From positions 1 to 64,000 of the forward strand of contig NZ_WTPY01000009.1 in the NCBI RefSeq assembly GCF_011378905.1: a DNA stretch of 64,000 nucleotides, given 5' to 3'. Origin of the DNA: Paraglaciecola sp. 20A4 (GTDB lineage: Bacteria; Pseudomonadota; Gammaproteobacteria; Enterobacterales; Alteromonadaceae). Every line of letters begins with the position of its first letter. Within the stretch, counting starts at the first letter, position 1. Below are positions 55,548 through 64,000 of the stretch, one piece after another. Both the position numbers and the translations under genes were made by a program. Below the pieces are notes generated by a model. It was not told the DNA's origin. It saw nothing but the letters and a program-made list of their open reading frames with translations, and searched no databases.

Positions 55548-56174
55548 ATGACCGTCACAGCAAACCACCCCATCACTAAGCACTTTTATCTTTGTCGTCA
55601 TGGGCAAAGTGAATTTAATGCCAAAGGGATATTGCAAGGCCGCCTTGAAAGTTCTCTAACTGAACTTGGCAGGCAACAAGCTCATCGTTTGGCTATAAAA
55701 GCCCAACTATGGAATATTCAGCATATCGCCAGTTCAAATCTAAGTCGCGCTCAGCAAACCGCAAAAATCTGCGCCCAAACGCTTGGGGTAACGCATGAAT
55801 GTGTAGCCAATCTAGCTGAGCGTCAACTCGGATGTTGGCAGGGCCAACCTGTAGATGAGCTATCTGAGTTCGCTCAGTTTCAAAAGCACTGCTACCAACA
55901 AACGAACCTGCCAGCGGGTAATGAAAGTGGCTTTGGCGAAACCACTGATGCGGTACGTCAACGTATGCAAAGCGCGCTCATCACTCTAGCTAAAATAAGT
56001 CATCGTGGAGCAAGTAAGTCACCTTCAAACGAAAATATATTAATTGTCAGTCACGGAGACGCCTTAGCTTGCCTGATGAGCCTTTTTACCGCGCCAATAC
56101 TGGTCAGCAACACGCAAGGTTACAAGCTCATTTTTCAGCAAAACAAATTTCACTGGGGCGGCCTCATTGATTGA
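55548..56174 (+). CDS. Second histidine phosphatase of the B12 operon
   Basis: A 208-residue histidine phosphatase with LCRHGQSEFNAKGILQGRLES (in part, about 13-27), SSNLSRAQQTA, ERQLGCWQG and VSHGDALACL. The FNxxGxxQGR pattern is nearer to the phosphoglycerate-mutase-like GpmB/CobC group than the other operon phosphatase. It may be the true CobC or act on another B12 intermediate, or be a broad housekeeping phosphatase. The next gene overlaps it by 8 bases. Confidence 0.8.
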   Translation: MTVTANHPITKHFYLCRHGQSEFNAKGILQGRLESSLTELGRQQAHRLAIKAQLWNIQHIASSNLSRAQQTAKICAQTLGVTHECVANLAERQLGCWQGQPVDELSEFAQFQKHCYQQTNLPAGNESGFGETTDAVRQRMQSALITLAKISHRGASKSPSNENILIVSHGDALACLMSLFTAPILVSNTQGYKLIFQQNKFHWGGLID

Positions 56175-57219
56175 GTTCAGCACAGCTCTACTGTCTTTTA
56201 CTAGTATGACATTAATCGGCTCCCAGCTAATATTTGCCTTGTTGTTGGATCGCATATTAGGTGAGCCCACCCGATGCCATCCTCTGATTGGTTTTGGCAA
56301 TCTGGCTGATTATTTAGCCAAAAAATTCAACCGCAAAAGCGGCGGGGCTGAGCAGGTTGCATCCACTAAAGGAAAGTCACGTTTCAACGGTATGACCTGT
56401 TGGATGCTACTAGTACTACCCTTACCTGTGGCGCTGTGGACACTTAATTATTTCGCCAACGACTATGCCGTTACCAATGACTCCCCTTGGATGTTTGCCC
56501 TGATATGGTTACTCAACAGTTGTGTCTTGTATTTAGCCATTGGTATGCAAAGTCTAAAGCAACACGCCATGCAGATTTATCGGCCATTAGCAGATGGCGA
56601 TCTAAACCAAGCGCGTCACTTCACTGGCTATATGGTCAGTCGTGATACGCAAGCCCTGGCACCTAAAGATATGAGTCGAGCCGCAGTAGAATCTGTGCTA
56701 GAAAACGGCCACGACAGCGTGATTGCGAGTGTATTTTATTTTGTAATTGGTGGCGCACCTTTAGTAGTGCTGCACCGATTAGCCAATACCTTAGATGCTA
56801 TGTGGGGCTATAAAACGCCACGTTTTTTACATTTTGGCTGGTGGGCAGCACGCGCCGATGATCATCTAGGCTGGGCAAGTACCTATTGTACATCGCTACT
56901 TTATGTATTGGCCGCGCTTAAAACGCACGATCCCAAGCACTTAGCGTTTGAACATATCTCCCTGGCTTGGCGACAAGCTAAAGACTACAAAAGTAAAAAT
57001 GGCGGTCGATGCATGGCCACCGGTGCAAGTGCCTTAGGCTTTACCTTAGGCGGCACCGCCCACTATCATGGCAATACCATTCACAGCCCATTGTTGGGTA
57101 ACGGCAGAGCCGTGACATTAGAAGATATTCCACGCAGTATCACCCTTGTAAAAAGAAGCGCTTGGTTATTTTCGCTTGTAGTATTAAGCATCGGTTTAAC
57201 GACTAACGCTATTTTCTAA
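56167..57219 (+). CDS. cbiB: Adenosylcobinamide-phosphate synthase
   Basis: A 350-residue inner-membrane enzyme that attaches aminopropanol (or its phosphate) to adenosylcobyric acid. LLDRILGEPTRCHPLIGFGNL (in part, about 21-40), VSRDTQALAPKDMSRAAVES and GGRCMATGASALGFTLGG fit CbiB/CobD. The frame opens with TTG at 56167; an ATG 13 codons later (MTLIGSQ) is an alternative. It follows the second phosphatase and precedes the decarboxylase that supplies its aminopropanol phosphate. Confidence 0.93.
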   Translation: MIEFSTALLSFTSMTLIGSQLIFALLLDRILGEPTRCHPLIGFGNLADYLAKKFNRKSGGAEQVASTKGKSRFNGMTCWMLLVLPLPVALWTLNYFANDYAVTNDSPWMFALIWLLNSCVLYLAIGMQSLKQHAMQIYRPLADGDLNQARHFTGYMVSRDTQALAPKDMSRAAVESVLENGHDSVIASVFYFVIGGAPLVVLHRLANTLDAMWGYKTPRFLHFGWWAARADDHLGWASTYCTSLLYVLAALKTHDPKHLAFEHISLAWRQAKDYKSKNGGRCMATGASALGFTLGGTAHYHGNTIHSPLLGNGRAVTLEDIPRSITLVKRSAWLFSLVVLSIGLTTNAIF

Positions 57220-57232
57220 AGAACGAGTTTTG

Positions 57233-58297
57233 ATGGATAAAAATATGTCTGAGCACACCTTAGTTCATGGAGGCCAATTAACTGAGATTGCGCTGCGTTA
57301 CAATATTCCACTCGAAAAATGGCTCGACTTATCCACAGGGATCGCACCAACGTCTTACCCCGTTGGTCTAATTCCAGCAATGTGTTGGCAACGTTTACCA
57401 CAACATTCTGACGCCTTACTAAAAGCGGCTCAAGATTACTATCAAACCCCAAATTTACTAGCCACCGCAGGCAGTCAAAGCATTATTCAGGCATTACCCC
57501 AGCTTTGCATATCGCAATGTTTCGCAGATGCCCGAGTATGGTTGCCAGCGGTGGGTTATCAAGAACATCGTAAAGCTTGGCAAAACGCCCACTACCAAAC
57601 TTTAGATTATCAAGACACGCCAGATATTAGGCTGATTAAACAAGGCGATATTGTCCTTGTGATCAACCCGAACAACCCATCAGGTAAATTACATACAAGG
57701 CAGCAGTTAACTGAACTGCTTCTTACTATCAGCGCTAAAAAGGGCTTGCTGATCATCGATGAAGCCTTTATGGATGCCACGCCAGAACACACCATGACAC
57801 CACTACTGGCCTGTAACAGGGATTCATCGGACAACAATATCAACCAAGACGCCTTGATTATTCTTCGCTCCGTGGGGAAATTCTTTGGTTTAGCGGGTAT
57901 TCGCTTAGGTTTTGTTGTCGCCCATGATTATTGGCTCAAGCCCATAGCTGATGTTTTAGGGCCATGGTCAGTTAGCGGTCCAGCGCAATATGTCGGTAGG
58001 CAGGCTTTAACTGACAGGTGTTGGCAACAAGAACAAACGACTGTACTTAATCGTTTGAGCAGCGCACTGGAGGGTGTGTTAGTTCAGGTGTTTACTCGAC
58101 CGATTCACGGAACAACATTATTTAAAACGGTCATCACTGCGCAAGCACCAGCCATATTTGAAGCGTTATGCAAGCAAGGTATTTATATACGTCTGTGCGA
58201 CGAAAAAAATGCACTGCGTTTTGGTATTCCCAACGAGCAAGGCTTAAAACAACTGGAAAGTGTTCTGCTTAGCCAGCCGATCCAAAGATTACTTTGA
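57233..58297 (+). CDS. cobD: L-threonine-O-3-phosphate decarboxylase-like aminotransferase-fold enzyme
   Basis: A 354-residue PLP enzyme making (R)-1-amino-2-propanol phosphate for the B12 linker. HGGQLTEIALRYNIPLEKWLDLSTGI (in part) at the start is typical of CobD/CobC; VINPNNPSG, IIDEAFMD and the PLP-Lys segment RSVGKFFGLAGIRLGF follow. ATG at 57233 was chosen over the TTG one codon earlier. Last gene of the B12 operon, convergent with a LysR gene 19 bases away; no terminator was seen there. Confidence 0.93.
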   Translation: MDKNMSEHTLVHGGQLTEIALRYNIPLEKWLDLSTGIAPTSYPVGLIPAMCWQRLPQHSDALLKAAQDYYQTPNLLATAGSQSIIQALPQLCISQCFADARVWLPAVGYQEHRKAWQNAHYQTLDYQDTPDIRLIKQGDIVLVINPNNPSGKLHTRQQLTELLLTISAKKGLLIIDEAFMDATPEHTMTPLLACNRDSSDNNINQDALIILRSVGKFFGLAGIRLGFVVAHDYWLKPIADVLGPWSVSGPAQYVGRQALTDRCWQQEQTTVLNRLSSALEGVLVQVFTRPIHGTTLFKTVITAQAPAIFEALCKQGIYIRLCDEKNALRFGIPNEQGLKQLESVLLSQPIQRLL

Positions 58298-58298
58298 A

Positions 58299-58322
58299 GG
58301 CGCGCTATTCGGCGCACTATTC
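58299..58322. repeat. 12-base tandem duplication over the LysR-gene stop
   Basis: Units ggcgcgctattc / ggcgcactattc with one mismatch. On the minus strand each copy holds a TAG in the LysR-gene frame, so a second stop lies 12 bases past the first. Confidence 0.88.
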
Positions 58323-59201
58323 GGCGAACGTCGCGGCTAAGTGATCAAGCAATGCTCTGATGCGTGCAGGCAGATGTCGACTAGAGGCATATACCGCATT
58401 TAAAATTAATTCGTTTGCTTCGTAGTTTTCAAATAACAACTGCAAACTACCGTCCTGTAAGTAGGGCTCCGTTACGTATTTGGGGCCCATACCTATCCCC
58501 AAACCTTGGGATGCCATATGAGTGACGGCTCTTGGGGAATTAGAAGCAAATGCGCCATGCACATTGACAGTGACGAGCTTACCATTCACTTTAAATCTCC
58601 AATTCTCCGGATCAACTTGCGACTTTTGCATCAAGCAATTATGCGTCGCCAGCGCACTAGGGTGAGATGGTTTCCCATGACGCGATAAATAGTCCGGGGA
58701 AGCAAATACCACAATTCGCATCTTCATAAGCCTTTTAGCGATAAGCGTTGAATCTTGTAATTGACCAAAGCGTATTGCCACGTCAACTCCCTCGTCGATG
58801 ATAGCTACGTGCCGATCAGATAAATTCAGCTCTACACTAATATTTGGATGCTGCTGCAAAAAGGGTTCAAGGGCGTCCACCAGTTTAGTACTGCCAAATG
58901 CCGTGGGCGCAGTCAATCTGATAGTGCCCGACAGCGCGGCTTGGCGATGCTGTATCACATCCTCTAATTCATCAAACTGCTCTAGCAATGGCACACAGCG
59001 TTCAAAATAGGCCCGCCCTGTTTCGGTTAACATCACGCTTCTTGTGGTGCGGTGAAAAAACAGCGCGTTGTATTTTTGCTCCAACTGACCAATGTACTTG
59101 CTTGCCAACTTCGTGCTTATACCTATCTGCTTAGCACCGTCGGTAAAAGATTTTTGGCGCGCGACGGCGACAAAGGTTCGCATGCCATCAAGGGTATCCA
59201 T
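58317..59201 (-). CDS. LysR-type transcriptional regulator
   Basis: A 294-residue LysR protein: winged helix at 1-60 (MRTFVAVARQKSFTDGAKQIGISTKLASKYIGQLEQ, in part), then a two-lobe ligand domain (about 90-290). It is divergent from the GST/PNPOx/DUF1348 genes across a gap of about 200 bases and probably controls them, as is usual for LysR genes. The ligand is unknown. Its stop codon is in a tandem duplication. Confidence 0.92.
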   Translation of the reverse strand: MDTLDGMRTFVAVARQKSFTDGAKQIGISTKLASKYIGQLEQKYNALFFHRTTRSVMLTETGRAYFERCVPLLEQFDELEDVIQHRQAALSGTIRLTAPTAFGSTKLVDALEPFLQQHPNISVELNLSDRHVAIIDEGVDVAIRFGQLQDSTLIAKRLMKMRIVVFASPDYLSRHGKPSHPSALATHNCLMQKSQVDPENWRFKVNGKLVTVNVHGAFASNSPRAVTHMASQGLGIGMGPKYVTEPYLQDGSLQLLFENYEANELILNAVYASSRHLPARIRALLDHLAATFAE

Positions 59202-59408
59202 TAATGTGTCCCGTCGTTATTAAATCAATACATTACAGCTCAGTCAATTAAGTACATTTTGTACATAGTTATTCCACAAATCAACATATTGTTCATAGAA
59301 CTATTCATGGCTATTGTTTGTTCAACAAAAAGTAAGGGAAAGCTAGCAGCCAAATACCTACTACCGGCATATATCCCCAATGCAGTGCAACTTAAAAAGG
59401 TTTATTTT

Positions 59409-60035
59409 ATGTTAAATACTATCCGTATCCATTCATTTCCCCTATCAGGTCACGCCCAGCGGGCAGAACTTTTTGCTAACTTAGCCGGAATTGCCCACGA
59501 TGTTATCAATGTTGACTTAGCCGCAGGTGAACACAAAGAAGCGCCATTTCTAGCACTAAACCCCGCAGGTCAAGTACCAGTGCTAGAAGACGGAGATATA
59601 GTTATCTCAGACTCGAATGCCATTTTGGTCTACTTAGCACGCAAGTATGCACCTGCATTTCTACCATCAGATCCTGTCCTTGAAGCCCAAGTGCAAAAGT
59701 TTTTGAGTCTGGCTGCCGGCGAAATCGCTTTTGGTCCTTGTGCTGCGCGTCTTGTAACGGTATTCAACGCACCTTTAGATGCCGACTTTGCCAAGGCGAC
59801 AGCTAACAAAGTATTAAACAAACTTGAGACTCACTTGGTAGGCCGTGAGTTTTTGGTGGGCGACAGTGTCACCATTGCCGATGTCGCCATTTATACCTAT
59901 ACCGCTCATGCACCAGAGGGCAACGTATCACTAGATAATTATCCAAATGTACGTCGTTTTTTAACTAACATTGAAGCACTGAGGGGATTCAAGCCTATGG
60001 CAACAACCAAAGTCGGTTTGCTTAGTCGAGGCTGA
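59409..60035 (+). CDS. Glutathione S-transferase
   Basis: A 208-residue GST. The N-terminal thioredoxin-like domain has IRIHSFPLSGHAQRAELFANL (in part, about 4-24), LNPAGQVPVLEDGD (cis-Pro) and ISDSNAILVYLARKY; the helical domain contains LVGDSVTIADVAIYTY. The start at 59409 was chosen because AAGG lies about 10 bases upstream and the longer 50-codon extension is unlike any GST. It conjugates glutathione to electrophiles or acts as an isomerase. First of three plus-strand genes divergent from the LysR regulator. Confidence 0.92.
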   Translation: MLNTIRIHSFPLSGHAQRAELFANLAGIAHDVINVDLAAGEHKEAPFLALNPAGQVPVLEDGDIVISDSNAILVYLARKYAPAFLPSDPVLEAQVQKFLSLAAGEIAFGPCAARLVTVFNAPLDADFAKATANKVLNKLETHLVGREFLVGDSVTIADVAIYTYTAHAPEGNVSLDNYPNVRRFLTNIEALRGFKPMATTKVGLLSRG

Positions 60036-60123
60036 TAACGTCAAAGTTTAAACGGGTTGAGCTCACTTAGCCCCTCCCTACTAACCAAAGGTATTGAGCA
60101 GGTTTACTGCACTGGAGTAACTG

Positions 60124-61137
60124 ATGAGGCTTAACGACCACGACTCACCTTTTCATACAGGTGAACAGCAAATGCAAACCCGTATCGGTAAACTTGAGCA
60201 GATGGATAAAATTGGTCGTCGAGCGATCCGCTCCTCTATGCCCGAACAGCACCGAAAATTCTTTAGTCAGTTACCGTTTCTGATAGTAGGCAGTGAGGAT
60301 GCGAAAGAGCAGCTTTGGGCTTCGATCTTGTCTGGCATTCCCGGTTTTGTGAAGTCTCCGGCACCGACAGTATTAACCATAGACACCCCAGTATTAAAGG
60401 GCGATCCCCTTGCTGATTCGTTAATTATCGGTTCACGTCTTGGCTTATTAGGTATCGAAATGCCTACTCGACGTCGAAATCGAGTTAATGCTAGCGTCAG
60501 CGCTATCTCTGGGCAGTATTTATCCCTTGAAATAGAACAATCATTTGGTAATTGCCCACAATATATACAAACCCGTGATATTGATTCCATCCGCGTCCCA
60601 GACACACAGTTTACTGCACCAGCTGCGAAACATTTCAGCCATTTAAGTACACAAGCAAAAGCTTTTATTAAACAAGCCGATACGTTTTTTGTTGCCAGCT
60701 CAGCAGGGGGGAGTGAGAATACTACAACCTCAGGTGTTGATGTATCACATCGCGGTGGCATGCCAGGTTTTGTCGGTTTAGAAAGTGAAAATAAGGCTGG
60801 TGATACACTAACGATCCCTGATTTCTCTGGTAATAACTTCTTCAATACCATGGGTAACTTCGTGCTCAACCCAAAAGCAGGTTTACTCTTTGCAGACTTC
60901 ACAACCGGTGACTTACTTATGCTAACGGGAAAAGTAGCCATTATGGCGGAAGATGACCCTAGAATTATCGCTTTTCAAGGAGCAGAACGAGGCTGGCAAT
61001 TTACCTTAACCCACGGTATACACCTTAAAAACGCCCTGCCCTTTAGAGCTCACTTTAACGACTATTCACCCAACTTAAAGAACACCGGCACATGGGATCA
61101 TGCTAATGCATCTCTTGTTACTGAGAGTAAGCAATAA
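60124..61137 (+). CDS. PNPOx-like flavin-binding split-barrel protein
   Basis: A 337-residue protein of the pyridoxamine-5'-phosphate-oxidase-like split-barrel class, often annotated as an FMN-binding family with a ferredoxin-like partner. DKIGRRAIRSSMPEQHRKFF and FLIVGSEDAKEQLWASILSG form the first half; RGGMPGFVG, NFFNTMGNFVLNPKAGLLFADF and LMLTGKVAI belong to the barrel. The cofactor is likely FMN or F420-like; unproven. GGAG sits six bases upstream. Follows the GST gene, suggesting joint control by the LysR regulator. Confidence 0.82.
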   Translation: MRLNDHDSPFHTGEQQMQTRIGKLEQMDKIGRRAIRSSMPEQHRKFFSQLPFLIVGSEDAKEQLWASILSGIPGFVKSPAPTVLTIDTPVLKGDPLADSLIIGSRLGLLGIEMPTRRRNRVNASVSAISGQYLSLEIEQSFGNCPQYIQTRDIDSIRVPDTQFTAPAAKHFSHLSTQAKAFIKQADTFFVASSAGGSENTTTSGVDVSHRGGMPGFVGLESENKAGDTLTIPDFSGNNFFNTMGNFVLNPKAGLLFADFTTGDLLMLTGKVAIMAEDDPRIIAFQGAERGWQFTLTHGIHLKNALPFRAHFNDYSPNLKNTGTWDHANASLVTESKQ

Positions 61138-61212
61138 AGCCAACAACGTAACGTTTTAGAATAACGAGCAAACGCATATTTTAATCACAAACATCATCAC
61201 GAGGATATAAAC

Positions 61213-61680
61213 ATGAGTACACGCCCCCCCTTACCCCCTTTTACCCTCGAGAGCGCTCGTGAAAAAGTTCGCTTGGCAGAAGATGGTTGGAACAGTCGCA
61301 ACGCTGAAAAAGTCGCTCTCGCCTATACACTCAATACACAATGGCGTAATCGCAGTACCTTTATTCACGGCCGCGACGAAGCTGCTGCTTTCTTAAAGAC
61401 CAAATGGGATAAAGAGCAAGCGTATCGCCTGATAAAAGAACTATGGGCCTTCACCGATAACCGCATTGCTGTTCGTTACGCCTACGAATGGCATGACGAC
61501 AGCGGGAACTGGTTTCGCTCATACGGCAATGAAAACTGGGAATTCGATGAAAATGGCTTAATGCAAAATCGATTCGCCTGTATTAACGATTTACCAATTG
61601 AAGAGTCAGCACGCAAATTCCATTGGCCTCAAGGGCGTCGGCCTGACGACCACCCAGGATTATCAGAACTAGGGTTATAA
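61213..61680 (+). CDS. DUF1348 / NTF2-like (SnoaL fold) protein
   Basis: A 155-residue small protein of the nuclear-transport-factor-2-like fold: [20 protein letters not shown] at the start, [43 protein letters not shown] and [18 protein letters not shown], matching DUF1348. Such proteins form pockets for small ligands; activity is unknown. GAGGA lies about eight bases before the ATG. Third gene after GST and PNPOx, all likely part of a stress or electrophile response. Confidence 0.88.
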   Translation: MSTRPPLPPFTLESAREKVRLAEDGWNSRNAEKVALAYTLNTQWRNRSTFIHGRDEAAAFLKTKWDKEQAYRLIKELWAFTDNRIAVRYAYEWHDDSGNWFRSYGNENWEFDENGLMQNRFACINDLPIEESARKFHWPQGRRPDDHPGLSELGL

Positions 61681-61694
61681 TGCTCAATAGTCAA

Positions 61695-61735
61695 AAAGTA
61701 TAAAAAACTTCGCTAAACGATGCTTTTTATACTTT
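61695..61735. terminator. AT-rich bidirectional terminator
   Basis: Perfect 12-base arms aaagtataaaaa / tttttatacttt with a 17-base loop, between the DUF1348 gene and the frmA pseudogene. Ends in A/T on both strands. Confidence 0.75.
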
Positions 61736-61754
61736 GAATAGTCGGCGATAACGC

Positions 61755-62805
<1,051 letters not shown>

Positions 62806-62811
62806 AGAAAA

Positions 62812-62843
62812 CCCCGTGATCAGAACGAAGTGATGTCGCGGGG
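62812..62843. repeat. Subterminal hairpin of the IS element
   Basis: ccccg (62812-62816) pairs with cgggg (62839-62843); inside, atca pairs with tgat around loop gaacgaag, with an unpaired bulge. IS200/IS605 transposases bind such imperfect hairpins as single strands. Confidence 0.65.
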
Positions 62844-62853
62844 ATGAATCGAC

Positions 62854-63249
62854 TTATCCTTGCTCCCGAATGTATTCCCTTATCGTCTCAGCGCTTGCAT
62901 TGCCTACAGAGCAAACGAAATAGCCGTCTGACCAAAAAGCCTTTTCAACCCAAAACTGATGTTTTAAATATGGGAACATTTTCCAAATCTTAGCGGTTGT
63001 CTCCTGCTTAATCCTCCTTACATATTGCCCAACGGAATATTTAGTACCTATTCTGATAAGCATGTGAATATGATCAAGGTCTATTTCAATTTCTTCAACG
63101 TCAAAGTCTGAACGAGATGCGATGTCAGATACTATTCGTTTAACAAACTCGCCTAAACGATCCTTTAATATTGGTTTTCTATCTTTTACAACCAATATTA
63201 AATGTAATGCTATTAGGTATTTGCAATGTGATTTAGTTTCATAATCCAT
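62854..63249 (-). CDS. tnpA: IS200/IS605-family Y1 transposase TnpA
   Basis: A 131-residue single-strand transposase. HUH motif HIH at 60-62 (LDHIHMLI), basic LKDR and RRIKQETTAKIW segments, FWVEKAFWSDGYFVCSVG and the catalytic Tyr at about 126 in TIREYIREQG. It appears complete. It cuts and joins single-stranded ends without target duplication. tnpB starts on the opposite strand about 40 bases away. Confidence 0.92.
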   Translation of the reverse strand: MDYETKSHCKYLIALHLILVVKDRKPILKDRLGEFVKRIVSDIASRSDFDVEEIEIDLDHIHMLIRIGTKYSVGQYVRRIKQETTAKIWKMFPYLKHQFWVEKAFWSDGYFVCSVGNASAETIREYIREQG

Positions 63250-63287
63250 CTTGACAACCCCTTTTCATACAGTAGTCTATACAGTAT

Positions 63288-64000
63288 ATAAAAAAGACGC
63301 TTAGATTCAACTACAGGCTCAATCCTACGCCAACCCAAGAAGCTAAACTCATCGAGTTTGGCGCGACAGCGCGTGGCATTTGGAACCTTTTGTTGTCTGA
63401 AAATATACGTCGATACGAGTATGATAAAACGTTTCTGTTTTACAAAGAAATGGCTTCACTTCTAAAGGAGTTAAAGCCTTACGAAGAGTTCAATTGGATC
63501 AAAGAGTTTGATTCTGCGGCGGCTCAGCAAGTTGCACGCGACTTGGAAATTGCATTAAAGAACGCATTCTCGAAAGGCCGTTTGCAGCGGTTTCCAAAGC
63601 ATAAAATCTCATATAAAAAGCAAAAACTTCACAATGATAGCTTTAGAGCTGTGAATAATTCGAACTGCATCCGAATCGAAGATGGAGCCATAAGCATTCC
63701 CAAGGTTGGCAAAGTCCCTATCATTTTGCATCGTGAGTTGGCGAGTAAAATTAAGACCGTAACCATTCAGTATCGTCACGGAAAGTGGGAGTGCAGTATT
63801 ACTCAGGAAGTCGAGTGTAAGGCAGCTAAACGTGTTTTGCATGGTATTGTCGGATTTGATATTAACTCGAAACAGACAGTGGTCGGTTCAAACGGTTTCG
63901 TTGCCGAGAACCCGAAGTTTTTAAAACAATCAAAAGCTAAATTGACTCAACTACAACGCCAGCTTGCTCGAAGAAATAAAGGCTCAAATCGCTGGCAGGA
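63288..64000 (+). CDS. tnpB: TnpB (IS605 OrfB), 3' part outside the window
   Basis: An open frame continues to the window end. The protein begins like TnpB (KKTLRFNYRLNPTPTQE, then ARGIWNLLLSE) and contains NAFSKGRLQRFPKHK, SIPKVGKVPIILHRE, and GIVGFDINSKQTVVGSNG with the first RuvC Asp. TnpB is an RNA-guided nuclease using an omega RNA from the element's right end. There is no ATG, GTG or TTG at the expected start; the best match is an ATA at 63288 between a TAG (63273) and the conserved KKTLRF. The catalytic Glu and zinc-finger part lie beyond the window. Confidence 0.85.
   Translation, partial: MKKTLRFNYRLNPTPTQEAKLIEFGATARGIWNLLLSENIRRYEYDKTFLFYKEMASLLKELKPYEEFNWIKEFDSAAAQQVARDLEIALKNAFSKGRLQRFPKHKISYKKQKLHNDSFRAVNNSNCIRIEDGAISIPKVGKVPIILHRELASKIKTVTIQYRHGKWECSITQEVECKAAKRVLHGIVGFDINSKQTVVGSNGFVAENPKFLKQSKAKLTQLQRQLARRNKGSNRWQ

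Noticed and set aside
60267-60941. 224-codon antisense frame in the PNPOx-like gene
   Set aside because: A codon-bias shadow with unusual composition and no ribosome site.

Overview
The window looks like a chromosome segment of a marine gammaproteobacterium of the Alteromonadales (Alteromonas/Glaciecola/Paraglaciecola type). The pointers are protein content and gene order: a gshB-yqgE-ruvX block, an E. coli-like SerA, an XrtA-type exopolysaccharide locus, a large Oar-like TonB-dependent receptor, DUF3718 and DUF6435 proteins, and an AT-rich base composition. Genus and species cannot be fixed from the sequence alone. No prophage, CRISPR array, rRNA or replication origin was seen.

Layout. (1) 0.1-22.2 kb: an exopolysaccharide (EPS) locus of the exosortase A (XrtA/PEP-CTERM) type. 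Its core holds a priming sugar transferase, polysaccharide deacetylase, XrtA fused to an EpsI domain, Wza-like lipoprotein, Wzz-like chain-length protein, tyrosine autokinase, outer-membrane barrel, TIGR03087-type glycosyltransferase and TIGR03097-type ligase. An AT-rich variable block at 0.1-7.4 kb adds a sulfotransferase, four glycosyltransferases or GT-like proteins and a Wzx flippase; a hexapeptide acetyltransferase follows. Together these suggest a Wzx/Wzy-dependent, possibly sulfated and acetylated, EPS. (2) 22.2-35.3 kb: housekeeping and stress genes: a CPA2 antiporter, secreted cyclophilin, a YHYH/MORN/SCO operon, an HDAC-like deacetylase, YceH, a PAS-AraC regulator, SerA, a TlpA-like thioredoxin, RuvX, YqgE and GshB. 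(3) 35.5-43.6 kb: a LytTR regulator / LytS-type kinase / LytTR regulator array, the TonB receptor, and small secreted or hypothetical proteins. (4) 44.0-46.5 kb: a tRNA with anticodon CAU (most likely tRNA-Ile2) with a good promoter, a flavin oxidoreductase and a small outer-membrane protein. (5) 46.9-58.3 kb: a cobalamin riboswitch followed by an 11-gene B12 uptake and salvage operon: ABC ATPase, permease, CobT, CobS, CobU, phosphatase, CobQ, CobO, BtuF, second phosphatase, CbiB and threonine-phosphate decarboxylase (12 reading frames including both phosphatases). (6) 58.3-61.7 kb: a LysR regulator divergent from a GST, a PNPOx-like protein and a DUF1348 protein. (7) 61.75-64.0 kb: a heavily decayed glutathione-dependent formaldehyde dehydrogenase (frmA/adhC) pseudogene, whose 5' end abuts an IS200/IS605-family element with divergent tnpA and tnpB; tnpB runs off the window.

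The B12 locus has no corrin-ring synthesis genes, so it is a salvage and nucleotide-loop assembly pathway fed by BtuCDF uptake. The outer-membrane receptor BtuB must lie elsewhere.

The least expected signals are: short tandem duplications that span the stop codons of four unrelated genes; a YHYH-lipoprotein/MORN/SCO operon; a two-regulator/one-kinase LytTR array; two uncharacterised secreted proteins inside the XrtA locus; a riboswitch leader whose first gene has a TTG start and no visible ribosome binding site; and a tnpB with no standard start codon.
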